Shown here: positions 47,579 to 56,259 of the stretch, piece after piece | Position numbering within the stretch: the stretch's first letter is position 1 | Layout of the letters: every line of letters begins with the position of its first letter | NCBI GenBank assembly: GCA_021323535.1 | Contig: JAJONO010000015.1 | Span: forward strand, 1-64,000 | Reading direction: 5' to 3' | Source: Bacteroidota bacterium | GTDB taxonomy: Bacteria; Bacteroidota; Bacteroidia; B-17B0; Aurantibacillaceae | Length of the DNA stretch: 64,000 bases | Translations under genes and position numbers: made by a program | The notes under the pieces: generated by a model | The model's database searches: none | What the model was told of the DNA's origin: nothing | What the model saw: the letters and a program-made list of their open reading frames with translations, nothing else

Positions 47579-48346
47579 TTAATTTCTGCTGTAAAGGATC
47601 TTATCAAAAAACTCTTCGGTAAAAGTTTCGTTGATCTTATGATAAAACTCAATGGTGAGTTTTCTTTTGTTACGAATGCCTTCATATTTCTCAAGCAATT
47701 CTCTGAAGCCCGGTTTTGGCTCGAATAAATTTCTCGCAAAAGAATTAAAATCATTTTCAAGATCCGAAGCCGAGTACTCGCTGAGTAAACCTATTTTGTG
47801 AAAGGTGGAGTCGAAGATGAGCCCGTCTTTATTTTGCTTAATGGCATTTACACCACCTGTTCCGTAAGTAAAACTTCTTGCATTATTGCTCTGCCATCTT
47901 GCTTTGTCGAGATAAAGAGGTTTATTTCTCAATAGTATGCTTGAGAATTCTTCATGAAAAGCCTGTTCTATATAATGATCGGTATACCCTTTGTTCTCGC
48001 CGCGGTTTCCTAAATATATTTTGTTGTTTGAGTTGGTTCCACCGTAAGGAACACCAAAGAAAATAATACTGTCGAGTACGTAAACAGCTTTTAAATTTGT
48101 TTTGATAACGTCTACTGGATATTTTGAGAGGGCTTTCGTAACGACTTCTTTACTTCTCGTAAATTCTTTTTCAGAAAGCGATCCTCCCTTTGCATCAATT
48201 TTTGCGGAGTACCAGCTTTCGGGAAATATTTTTCCTTCGGCCGAAAAATTAATTTCAATTCCTGTTCTTTCATCAAAGGATTGGGTTTGGGAAAAAATGT
48301 TCTGTGAAATATAAAGCAGTAGAACTAAGGCAAAGTAACGTGTCAT
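47579..48346 (-). CDS. secreted protein, possible metallopeptidase relative
   Basis: A 255-residue protein with a signal peptide (about 1-20, ending NIFSQ). It contains AFHEEFSS (His131-Glu132) after a segment predicted to be a helix, which is reminiscent of a zinc-peptidase helix but lacks the second His of HExxH. YGTGGVNAIKQNKDG follows at about 160. It heads the row 47579 - 46752 - 46447. A catalytic role is speculative. Confidence 0.6.
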   Translation of the reverse strand: MTRYFALVLLLYISQNIFSQTQSFDERTGIEINFSAEGKIFPESWYSAKIDAKGGSLSEKEFTRSKEVVTKALSKYPVDVIKTNLKAVYVLDSIIFFGVPYGGTNSNNKIYLGNRGENKGYTDHYIEQAFHEEFSSILLRNKPLYLDKARWQSNNARSFTYGTGGVNAIKQNKDGLIFDSTFHKIGLLSEYSASDLENDFNSFARNLFEPKPGFRELLEKYEGIRNKRKLTIEFYHKINETFTEEFFDKILYSRN

Positions 48347-48416
48347 GATATCGAATTTACGAAATTTCTGATCATGTTTTTCCGAGCAGGAAAATAATAC
48401 TACAGGAATAATTATT

Positions 48417-49391
48417 TTAAGAATGCTTTTCAGATTTACGCTTCGTTGATCGTTTAATCGCCTTTACAATGATCCAGACTAAAACAATAAAACCTAGCAA
48501 TGCTGTTAGACATTGCAGTCCGAATAAAATAATTCTTAATCTCGGGTTTTCGTTTTCCCATTTCTCTCTCTCATTTTCTTTATCAGCTGTTTTCTGAAGT
48601 TTGGAAAAATAATCTATTCTCTGGTCAAGCACAGGAGAAGAATAACCATATTCTTTTGCGAGCTCCAGGGTTTTCAGTCCGTTTCTTATATCAACAGTTA
48701 ATGCGTTTAAATTTCCAAGGTCAAATAAAAGTTGTGCTACAATGGACTCTTTTGGTTTTACAAATGAAATACGTTCGTTCAACTGGTGATACAAATGATT
48801 TCTTAATTGATCAAGGTTCGCTTTTTTTGGTGCAAGCGGAATTTTTTCATTTCCGAAATCAAGTCCAAGAATATTCTTTGGCTTTAGGTCTTTTACAATT
48901 CCTTTCGAACGTATTTTTTCTTCGAGTAATTTTAAGTGGATCCATTCAGAACCCTCGTGTGATCCGGGATTCATCTTAATGGCCTTATCTATCCAATAAT
49001 AAGCCGAATCGTTTTGCCCGAGTAATTCATAGGCGGTTCCAAGATTAGAAGCGGTCATGTAACGCCCGGGAGATTTATTTTCAATCTCAATGAAAATTTT
49101 CTTTGCTTTCAGAAATTCACCATTGTAAATGAGCATGGCCCCCAGGTCGGAGTAATGTTCTATTTGTCCGTAAAGTTTGTAAAGACTGTCGGCCGTTCTG
49201 AGTTTATGAAACAGGTAGGGTTTATTGTTGGAATTAAATCTGCCATAAGGAATGAAATGAGGGCTGTCGCCGAATTCCATTTTGCCGTCGAGATGAATAA
49301 AATACTCGTTAACACAGGGACGTACCTGCAAAATAAAAAGCAGGCAAAGGCTTGTTAAAATAATTTTCGGAAATGAAAATAATGAATGCAC
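48417..49391 (-). CDS. membrane-anchored TPR protein
   Basis: A 324-residue protein with a signal sequence (about 8-26), TPR-like helical repeats (about 70-175; typical ASNLGTAYELLGQNDSAYYW) and a C-terminal membrane helix (about 290-315) with a short basic tail. Such proteins act as scaffolds. It lies 70 bases upstream of the 47579 gene on the same strand; the gap contains no terminator. Function unknown. Confidence 0.7.
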   Translation of the reverse strand: MHSLFSFPKIILTSLCLLFILQVRPCVNEYFIHLDGKMEFGDSPHFIPYGRFNSNNKPYLFHKLRTADSLYKLYGQIEHYSDLGAMLIYNGEFLKAKKIFIEIENKSPGRYMTASNLGTAYELLGQNDSAYYWIDKAIKMNPGSHEGSEWIHLKLLEEKIRSKGIVKDLKPKNILGLDFGNEKIPLAPKKANLDQLRNHLYHQLNERISFVKPKESIVAQLLFDLGNLNALTVDIRNGLKTLELAKEYGYSSPVLDQRIDYFSKLQKTADKENEREKWENENPRLRIILFGLQCLTALLGFIVLVWIIVKAIKRSTKRKSEKHS

Positions 49392-49499
49392 AATGATGAA
49401 GGATTTACAACATCAATGTTACTGATTAAACAAAGCGATAAACAGCGTTTAACATAAATTAATGGAGAAAGAAGTGATCAGAACCCTTGATCATTTATC

Positions 49500-49560
49500 C
49501 TTTGTCATTCATCATTAGTCCTTCCCGACTGCGCTCAGCGTGAGATGGACTTGTTTCTTG
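49500..49560. repeat. degenerate intergenic repeat
   Basis: The 177-base gap before the LytTR gene holds ATTTATCCTTTGTCATTC and a GC-rich palindromic part GACTGCGCTCAGCGTGAGAT, like the dispersed repeats seen elsewhere in this window. No gene was found there. Confidence 0.4.
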
Positions 49561-49568
49561 ACTCTACG

Positions 49569-49943
49569 TTAATGGTTCAGCCAGTTCTTAAACTCGCTTA
49601 CTTTTTCGCGGCTCACAATAGCTTTTACCTGCATATCGGGTTTCAGGAACACAATTAGACGGTTACCGAGATAAGGTTCAATTTTTCCAATGCTCTGGTA
49701 CGATACCAGAAACATTCTGTTTATCCTGAAAAAATCTTTTTCATCAAGTTTTTCCTCCAATTGGTTCAAAGTACGGTGAAGCATGTACTTTTCGTTCTTA
49801 TGTGTAACGACATATGTCACTTTATCTTCAAAATAGAAGTAGGCTATCTCGTGTACCTCAATCGATTTCAGGTAATCTCTTACATAAACAAGGAATCTTG
49901 TCTGTAGGGTTTTTGTCTGGGTGGGGTTGTTCTCAATTATCAT
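49569..49943 (-). CDS. stand-alone LytTR DNA-binding protein
   Basis: A 124-residue protein consisting of a LytTR domain alone, without a receiver: HEIAYFYFEDKVTYVVTHKNEKY, then RTLNQLEEKL and the RINRMFLVS segment that contacts DNA. It is divergent from the LytS-like kinase at 50103 with 159 bases between the starts. Unlike typical family members it cannot be phosphorylated, so it may act as a constitutive or ligand-controlled regulator, possibly of the neighbouring pair. Confidence 0.85.
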   Translation of the reverse strand: MIIENNPTQTKTLQTRFLVYVRDYLKSIEVHEIAYFYFEDKVTYVVTHKNEKYMLHRTLNQLEEKLDEKDFFRINRMFLVSYQSIGKIEPYLGNRLIVFLKPDMQVKAIVSREKVSEFKNWLNH

Positions 49944-50088
49944 AGAAATGTCATCAACTCTTCAAATTCTGGTCAAAGTACGTTCATTTAACGCAAAGAG
50001 GTGGGAAAGAATAATTTCAAAAGCGTTGAAATGTGACGAAAGACGTTTATCAACCGCTAACTAATAGCGGGTATTTCGGGCGACTGAT

Positions 50089-50096
50089 TATATTTG
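50089..50096 (+). promoter_or_regulatory. -7 promoter box of the kinase gene
   Basis: TATATTTG matches TAnnTTTG; the ATG at 50103 starts 6 bases after it, so the transcript could be nearly leaderless. No TTTG -33 box is clear. Confidence 0.4.
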
Positions 50097-50102
50097 CATC
50101 GT

Positions 50103-51092
50103 ATGACTAAAAAATGGTGGTCTGCTTTTTGGTTCAGGAACACGCTCCTGTATCTTTTCATTTTGTTCCTGGCCCGGATGCTTAATGATCGTGGTCCGTG
50201 GTCTGAGATGAATCTGGAACGATTTAAGATTTACTTATCGTACACGGTGGACTTTGTCTGGATACTTGTGCATAACAAGTTGCTGGTGGAGCGGTTCCTG
50301 CTTCGTAAAAAAGCCAAGAATTACCTGTTGTTGCTTGTCGTTAGTTATGTTGCTTACATTCCGTTTTACTGGTGGTTTAACACCCCTTACAGCAAAGATG
50401 TGGGAATGATATGGACATCTATTCTCAGTCTTACCGCTATTAAGCTGCTCGGACTCGGATTGTATTTTATTGTAAGATACATTATGGAGCGCGACCGTTT
50501 TTATAAAGCTACAATCAATGCGCGCGAACTTGAAATGGAACTTCTGAAAGGGCAACTCAACCCGCATTTTCTTTTCAACGCGTTAAACAATATTTACAGT
50601 CATATTATTACCGGAAGTTCTAATGGGCAGGAACTTGTTCTGAAACTGAGCGAACTCATGCGATATATTCTCGACAGTAATAAAAAAGAATATGTTACTA
50701 TTGAAGATGAAATAAAATTCATTGATAATTACGTAGCCTTTGAAAAAGAACGCCTCGGTCAGCGATGTGAAATAGTTTATAAAAAAAACGTAGAGAACGC
50801 GAACCTGAAAATTGCTCCGCTTATTATTTTTACATTTATAGAAAACGCCTTTAAGCACGGAACATTAAGTATGAGCAAATCTGTTATTGATGTATCCATT
50901 TCTTCCGGTAAAGATTCATTGAGCCTTCATGTTTCCAACCCTGTGCATAAAGGAGAATCTGAATCAACGAAGATAGGTCTGCAGAATACAATAAGAAGAC
51001 TTGAACTTTTATATCCGGAAACACATAAATTACAGATAGACGAAAGCGGAGAACGTTACATTGTTAATCTTTTATTAAGCGAACTTAAATGA
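50103..51092 (+). CDS. LytS-like sensor histidine kinase
   Basis: A 329-residue membrane kinase of the LytS/YehU class. About four membrane helices in the first 145 residues, then the His_kinase domain with the phospho-His in LNPHFLFNALNNIYSH, then an ATPase domain in which the usual DNGIG is replaced by SNPV, as in many kinases of this class. ATG 50103 is chosen over TTG 50094. It overlaps the regulator gene by 4 bases (ATGA), so the two are coupled. Confidence 0.9.
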   Translation: MTKKWWSAFWFRNTLLYLFILFLARMLNDRGPWSEMNLERFKIYLSYTVDFVWILVHNKLLVERFLLRKKAKNYLLLLVVSYVAYIPFYWWFNTPYSKDVGMIWTSILSLTAIKLLGLGLYFIVRYIMERDRFYKATINARELEMELLKGQLNPHFLFNALNNIYSHIITGSSNGQELVLKLSELMRYILDSNKKEYVTIEDEIKFIDNYVAFEKERLGQRCEIVYKKNVENANLKIAPLIIFTFIENAFKHGTLSMSKSVIDVSISSGKDSLSLHVSNPVHKGESESTKIGLQNTIRRLELLYPETHKLQIDESGERYIVNLLLSELK

Positions 51093-51787
51093 TACTAAAA
51101 TGCCTTATAGTTGACGACGAGCCACCAGCCATCAAGATAATTGAGAATTACCTGTCCAAGCTTCAGGGAATGGAAATTGTTGGAACGGCAGCCAATGCTA
51201 TAGAAGCCTTTAATCAGCTTCAGGCAAACAGGGTGGACATTCTTTTTCTTGATGTAAACATGCCCGAAATTTCCGGGATCAATCTTCTCAAAATAATCAA
51301 AGACCCGCCGGTAGTAATTCTTACAACTGCTTACAGCGAATACGCTCTCGAAAGCTATGAGTATAATGTAACCGATTATCTTTTAAAGCCCATTCGCTTT
51401 GAACGCTTTATACAGGCCATTGAAAAAGCAAAAACTGTAAAACAATTAAAGCCTGTTGAGCCTGTAATTGCAGAGTCTACACATTTCGAATTTAAAGTAA
51501 ATGGTTGCTCTAAGAAAATACCATTCAAAGAAATTCTGTATCTGCAGAGCTTAGGAAATTATATTAAAGTGTTCACCACACTTAAATCGTATGTGGTTTT
51601 GTTGTCCACCAAAGAAGCGGAAGGTATGTTACCCAAGAGTAAATTTGTGAGGATCCATAAATCCTTTATCATTAACATGACGAGGGTAACCGAACACGAT
51701 CATGAGTTCGTTACACTCGAAACGGAAAAACTGCCGATCGGAAAAACCTATAAGAAATTTTTCCTGGAGAAACGGGGGAGCCAATAG
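51089..51787 (+). CDS. LytTR response regulator
   Basis: A 232-residue regulator: receiver with DDEPPA (DD at 9-10), phospho-acceptor Asp55 in FLDVNMP and Lys in LLKPIRF, then a LytTR DNA-binding domain (about 130-230; CSKKIPFKEILYLQSLGNY and RIHKSFIIN). Partner of the upstream kinase. Probable target: the divergent LytTR gene or the neighbouring T9SS gene, which is inference from position only. Confidence 0.93.
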   Translation: MILKCLIVDDEPPAIKIIENYLSKLQGMEIVGTAANAIEAFNQLQANRVDILFLDVNMPEISGINLLKIIKDPPVVILTTAYSEYALESYEYNVTDYLLKPIRFERFIQAIEKAKTVKQLKPVEPVIAESTHFEFKVNGCSKKIPFKEILYLQSLGNYIKVFTTLKSYVVLLSTKEAEGMLPKSKFVRIHKSFIINMTRVTEHDHEFVTLETEKLPIGKTYKKFFLEKRGSQ

Positions 51788-51819
51788 TCTATAGTCGGTT
51801 AAGAACTATAAACCATTGA

Positions 51820-53142
51820 CTAATTAAAAACTACCTTCCTGTTGAACATCTTTCCATTGGAAGTTCTCACTCTTACCAGATAAACGCCACGGGCAAGTGT
51901 GTTATTTACAATGGTGGTAAAAAAATGTTCGTTGTTGTAATAGGATGTGTGAATGAGTCGCCCGGCCGCGTCGTAAACCGTTACCAGGTCGAGTGTATAA
52001 ATGCTGCTCACAGTAAAATAATTTTCGGTAATGGAAGGAGCCACATTAAGTTCAAGTTCCGTATTACAGTTTATAGCAACTATTTTCGAATAAAAGGTCT
52101 CGCCCGAAATTTCTATCTGTTTGATCCTGTAATAAAATACATTCGGACCAAGGTCCTGTGTTTCTGAACTAAAGGTATAGGTGTTATAAGTGTTACCGTT
52201 TTTCTGCGCTTTAACGCTTCCCACCAATTCGTAATTTACTCCATCGGTAGAACGTTCCACATTAAAATGATCGGTACCTGCTTCATCTCTTGTTTTCCAT
52301 TCGAGCAGGGCCTTGTTCTCATCACAGATCCCATTAAACTCAACGATCCGTAAAGGCAGAACAATAGAACAGCTCGCACAGTTATTATTTACTGTGGCAT
52401 TACCGAAATTAGCGGAACCCGATATGGTAACATTAGAAGCCTGGTAACAGATATTGACGTTGCTGGATGACGTCATGGGTTGATTGTTAATGACCATCTG
52501 CGTGATATTAATGCAGGAAGGGCCATTGGGTGAAGTAAAGGCATTAGCGTATTGATTGATCATGAAATTGGTAACAATAGCGGAGGGGGCCCCGGAACAT
52601 ACTGGCCCAGGCGAGTTGGTAGATTGCACAATAAAATAAGACGAATTAAAAATGCCATTATTTACCAGGAACGTATTTGGCCCCTGCAAAACAAACTGGT
52701 TAAAAGCTACCGTAAAAACCGAGGACGTAGTGGCATTATGAATGATGTTGTTTTGTCCTGTTACTATACTAACGTTAAACTGAATATTTCCAAAATTATG
52801 GATGATGCAGTTATTTCCAAAAGCCACAGCGGCTCCACCGTTATTAATAACGAAGTTTCCTCCGGTGTTTACAATGATAGCGCCGCCAGAAAACGCGAAG
52901 CTGGAAATAGTAGCACTGCTGCAAACAATCAGTGTTCCGCCACTAATTGTTAATGATCCGTAATTTCCATTGGCATTTATTGTTTTTATCTGTCCCGCAC
53001 CTACAACATCGTTGGCTACAAGGACAGATGATCCCGCGGGATTACAGGACGGCGCTGTTGGCGTGGCAATACATTGCGCGCTGATTGAAATGCCGGATAA
53101 TAACAAACATATTACAATGAAGATTTTTTTTGTAAGCTTCAC
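51820..53142 (-). CDS. T9SS-exported protein, signal-peptide start
   Basis: A 440-residue protein from GTG 53142, which starts a clear signal peptide (VKLTKKIFIVICLLL, ending ISAQ). A Gly/Asn-rich beta-helix-like region (about 50-250, with repeated NFGNIQFNV / IIHNATTSSV segments) follows, then the shared pre-tail module (PLRIVEFNGICDENKALLEW, about 265-360) also seen at 3003-4214, then a T9SS tail. The frame is open back to ATG 53319, which would add a hydrophilic 59-residue N-terminus incompatible with a signal peptide; that extension is treated separately. Confidence 0.72.
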   Translation of the reverse strand: MKLTKKIFIVICLLLSGISISAQCIATPTAPSCNPAGSSVLVANDVVGAGQIKTINANGNYGSLTISGGTLIVCSSATISSFAFSGGAIIVNTGGNFVINNGGAAVAFGNNCIIHNFGNIQFNVSIVTGQNNIIHNATTSSVFTVAFNQFVLQGPNTFLVNNGIFNSSYFIVQSTNSPGPVCSGAPSAIVTNFMINQYANAFTSPNGPSCINITQMVINNQPMTSSSNVNICYQASNVTISGSANFGNATVNNNCASCSIVLPLRIVEFNGICDENKALLEWKTRDEAGTDHFNVERSTDGVNYELVGSVKAQKNGNTYNTYTFSSETQDLGPNVFYYRIKQIEISGETFYSKIVAINCNTELELNVAPSITENYFTVSSIYTLDLVTVYDAAGRLIHTSYYNNEHFFTTIVNNTLARGVYLVRVRTSNGKMFNRKVVFN

Positions 53143-53319
53143 GGTTTGGTTTTTCTCAACAAGTAACCGGTTAAATGAAATGAGAAATTGCGTGTATTCT
53201 CTTAACAGATCGTCGGGGATGTATTGAGAGTTTATTTTTTCGCAAAGGGCGGCCACCAACCTCTGGTTGGCATTCTGCTCGGGTAAATGGGAGGTTTTCA
53301 CGGGAGAATTTTTGACCAA
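53143..53319 (-). other. in-frame 59-codon extension upstream of the 51820 signal peptide
   Basis: The codons between ATG 53319 and GTG 53142 encode a non-random, helical-looking stretch (QRLVAALCEKINSQYI, then LLREYTQFLISFNRLL) rather than noise. It could be a cytoplasmic leader, a small separate protein ending at an unnoticed frameshift, or the true N-terminus. I cannot decide from sequence alone. Confidence 0.4.
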
Positions 53320-53519
53320 GATATTCAGCCAATATGAATACGATATGCGGTTTCTGACAAATCGTTCATTAATTCTGCCGAAATGAATTTATTGCTTGTT
53401 GAACCGCATACTAAAAAATTATCCTATCGGAATTTAATTTTCCGCGGATGTCAATAACGACTTTACTGAAAGTGAAAAAATAAAACAAATTATCAAATTG
53501 ATAATTTTTCAGGGAAAGA

Positions 53520-54065
53520 TTAATTGATCACGATACCAAGTTGTATCAGGGAACTGGCGATCTTTAGTTGATGCTGTTCGATCTCTTTTTTGTTAATGTC
53601 GAATTTTAAACCGTCATCCTCAAGTGTTACAAAACTTAGTCCTGCACCTTTTTTAGCGAGCCCTTCGCGTTCGCCTACAATTAAAACAGGCTTATCTTTT
53701 GTTTGCTCCTTCAATGTTTTTACCGCACTGCTTTTCGAATCGGATAGATAGAGCAGGTGGGCCCCCGCAGCTTCTTCAGGTGTATTACATTTTTTAAGGA
53801 TAATGTTTCTGCCTTTTAATTTTTTGCTGGAAACCAGCGTCTGCAATTCTTTATTAATTGGCGAATCTCCAAGCACGGCAATAACAAAATCGCCTTTGCT
53901 TTGAGCCTCCGGCCATTCAATGTACTTCATGAAGTTGTATATGAAAAGCGAATAGGCTTTATAATCTGTTTCCTGGGCCTTTATTTCTCCGTTGTATAAT
54001 CCGCGCAACAGCAAAGCAAGCAGGAACAGCTTTTTAAGGATAGTTATGTATTGCGCTTTTTTCAA
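53520..54065 (-). CDS. YfiR-like (DUF4154) periplasmic protein
   Basis: A 181-residue protein with a signal peptide (about 8-31) and the YfiR/DUF4154 pattern: FIYNFMKYIEWPE near residue 42, then AVLGDSPI, an AGAHLLYLSDS segment and KGAGLSFVTLEDDGLKFDIN. In Pseudomonas YfiR represses a diguanylate cyclase from the periplasm. Here the partner is a TonB receptor: the start TTG overlaps its stop in TTGA, so translation is coupled. The likely cytoplasmic output is the divergent SpoIIE phosphatase, an inference. Confidence 0.88.
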   Translation of the reverse strand: MKKAQYITILKKLFLLALLLRGLYNGEIKAQETDYKAYSLFIYNFMKYIEWPEAQSKGDFVIAVLGDSPINKELQTLVSSKKLKGRNIILKKCNTPEEAAGAHLLYLSDSKSSAVKTLKEQTKDKPVLIVGEREGLAKKGAGLSFVTLEDDGLKFDINKKEIEQHQLKIASSLIQLGIVIN

Positions 54066-56146
54066 TTTTCAGTTTTCTTTTTAAAGTTCAGGTTGTATTG
54101 CAGACGGAATGTAAATTCTCTTCCGGGTCCAGGTAACGGTGCGTGATATCCGTCATAAGGCTGAATGAATTTATATTTCTGACCTAAAATATCGTAAGCT
54201 CCTATGCCAATGCTTAATCCTTTAACCGGTGTTTCATATCTCAGAAAAAGATTGATCAATGTAACAGGGTCAAATTCTTCAATTACCGAAACGGCCGAAT
54301 CGTCAACCGATCCGTAACCCCAGCGCTTTCCAATAAATGAAATGGTTGGGTTAATGGTAAGTCCTTCCATGATCTTAAAAGAAGAAACAAGGTTGAATTT
54401 ATGATTCGCAAAACCTACCAATGAAGAGCTGCTTTCGCTTACTTCATAGTCGGTAATTTTTTCTTTATTGGCAACAGAATAGTAAGAGTAGTTAACACCT
54501 ATATTTCCCCATCTCTGTTTGATGCGGTATTCGGCTTCAATTCCCTGTGATCCTGAGCTTCCCGAATTAATGTATACATCATTGAGGGCCGAATCTACAG
54601 AATAAACAATAGGGTTATTGGTGGTGATGTCAAAAACGCTGAGCGTAAGAATAGATTTGCGGGTTAACTGATATCCGAGTTCTACTTCGGTAACCTGAGT
54701 GAGTTCGGGTTTAATTCCGTCTGATGTGCTGTAATTAATATTTTCAATAGAAGGCGCCCTGAATGAGTTGCTGTATAAAGCTTTAAAGTGGAAGCGCTTG
54801 TATTTTTTTGTGAGACCAACGCGTGGTACAAAAGCGTCGCCATATTCATTATGTTTATCATAACGTGCACCGAGAATAAAGTTTACGAGGCGGGTTTTAA
54901 TGAGGCCCTGCGCGAAAAATGCCATGTTATTGTAACTTATCTGCTGCTCGTCGTTGGAAAAATAACTGCTGTCAACATGATCCACCGCGTGATCCTGGTA
55001 AGCTTCTGCGCCAAACACAACATTTATTTTCCGGTTCACATTATAAGAAGCCGTAATGTTCCCAAGCGCTCTTGTTGCTGTTCTGTTATATTCTGCTTTT
55101 CCTGCGTATTCTTCACTCTGCCATGGTGTCTGGCTTTTATAGTTTAACCGTGGCGTGATGGTGAATTTGTCGTTCAGTTTAAGAACGTATTTTAATTCTC
55201 CGAAATACGATCCGAAATTATCCTGTACAGCTCCATCCGACAGCTTATCACCATAACCATCGCGCATGGTAGTTTGAAACATGTCACCAATCACCCGGAA
55301 ACTTAATCCTTTGTATTTAACGGCGGCATTAACGTAAGTGTTATTGAGGTTCGAATTACCGGCCATATTATAAGAGCTGTCCTGGAAATCAGTATAATCT
55401 TCGTTACTGCGTTGTCCGGTAGCCATCATCCCCGAAACACTGTATTCAAAGTCGTTTATTTTCTGGCCAATAGAAAGGTTGGCGTTCCTTCTCAGATAAT
55501 CTGTTTCGCCCTGACCATAGGTTCCCGAAACCGAGAGTCCGTTCAGATCCTCTCCCTGCCTGGTAATAATATTAATTACACCGTATTCGGCAAAACCACC
55601 ATAAATAGCTGAACCCGGCCCACGGATCACTTCTATTCTTTTGATCTGTTCAATAGGATAGTGATTTCCGAATTGAGTGGTGGCAAAAAGAATTTCGTTG
55701 GTTTCCTGCCCGTCTAAAAGCACCAGCACTTTTCCCTCATGTGCCCAGTTCCCGCGTACACCAAGTCCTACAACGCCTTCAACGTCGACACCAAAATCAA
55801 GTCCGGGTACGAGTCGAAGCACATCAATAAGGTCGCGGGCACCCGAGTTTTTGATTTCTTCTTCGGTAATAAGACTTACAATACTTGGCGATTCGCGTAC
55901 ATTCAGGGGCTTTTTAGATGCTACAGAAATTAGAGAGTTGATGAGTTTTTCGAGTTCGGTGGGTACGCCGTGAGCCTTTAATTTCAATAATTGCTCAAGA
56001 GACATTTCATAGTAGTCGATAGAGTCCTTTTTGACAACCGTAGAATCGCCTTGCGCCAGACTTTTAAAGGATGTAAAGAATACAGCCAGAAGAATAAATG
56101 CTATACGGGGTAAATGCACGGCATCGAAAATAGATAAAAAATGCAT
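54062..56146 (-). CDS. TonB-dependent outer-membrane receptor
   Basis: A 694-residue protein: signal peptide (about 13-31), a short linker EMSLEQLLKLK (about 48-58), a plug domain (about 85-210; RESPSIVSLITEEEI, IEVIRGPGSAIYGG, NIITRQG) and a 22-strand barrel to the C-terminus. There is no carboxypeptidase-regulatory domain and no SusD partner, so it is not a typical glycan-uptake SusC. The receptor group with this MSLEQL-type linker often neighbours YfiR genes in Gram-negative bacteria. Ligand unknown. It is divergent from the SpoIIE phosphatase, 113 bases apart. Confidence 0.9.
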   Translation of the reverse strand: MHFLSIFDAVHLPRIAFILLAVFFTSFKSLAQGDSTVVKKDSIDYYEMSLEQLLKLKAHGVPTELEKLINSLISVASKKPLNVRESPSIVSLITEEEIKNSGARDLIDVLRLVPGLDFGVDVEGVVGLGVRGNWAHEGKVLVLLDGQETNEILFATTQFGNHYPIEQIKRIEVIRGPGSAIYGGFAEYGVINIITRQGEDLNGLSVSGTYGQGETDYLRRNANLSIGQKINDFEYSVSGMMATGQRSNEDYTDFQDSSYNMAGNSNLNNTYVNAAVKYKGLSFRVIGDMFQTTMRDGYGDKLSDGAVQDNFGSYFGELKYVLKLNDKFTITPRLNYKSQTPWQSEEYAGKAEYNRTATRALGNITASYNVNRKINVVFGAEAYQDHAVDHVDSSYFSNDEQQISYNNMAFFAQGLIKTRLVNFILGARYDKHNEYGDAFVPRVGLTKKYKRFHFKALYSNSFRAPSIENINYSTSDGIKPELTQVTEVELGYQLTRKSILTLSVFDITTNNPIVYSVDSALNDVYINSGSSGSQGIEAEYRIKQRWGNIGVNYSYYSVANKEKITDYEVSESSSSLVGFANHKFNLVSSFKIMEGLTINPTISFIGKRWGYGSVDDSAVSVIEEFDPVTLINLFLRYETPVKGLSIGIGAYDILGQKYKFIQPYDGYHAPLPGPGREFTFRLQYNLNFKKKTEN

Positions 56147-56204
56147 TTAAACAAAAAAAAGTGTTTTCTACGTAAAGCGGCAGGCTTATGTAACATAAAA
56201 ATAA

Positions 56205-56212
56205 TATATTTG
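56205..56212 (+). promoter_or_regulatory. -7 promoter box of the SpoIIE phosphatase gene
   Basis: TATATTTG matches TAnnTTTG and lies 47 bases before the ATG at 56260, leaving a leader of about 35-40 bases. The divergent receptor promoter must lie in the same 113-base gap. Confidence 0.4.
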
Positions 56213-56259
56213 TGTAGATGGTGTAATACGGGTTTGCCAGAGCTGCAACCCCGAAATTT

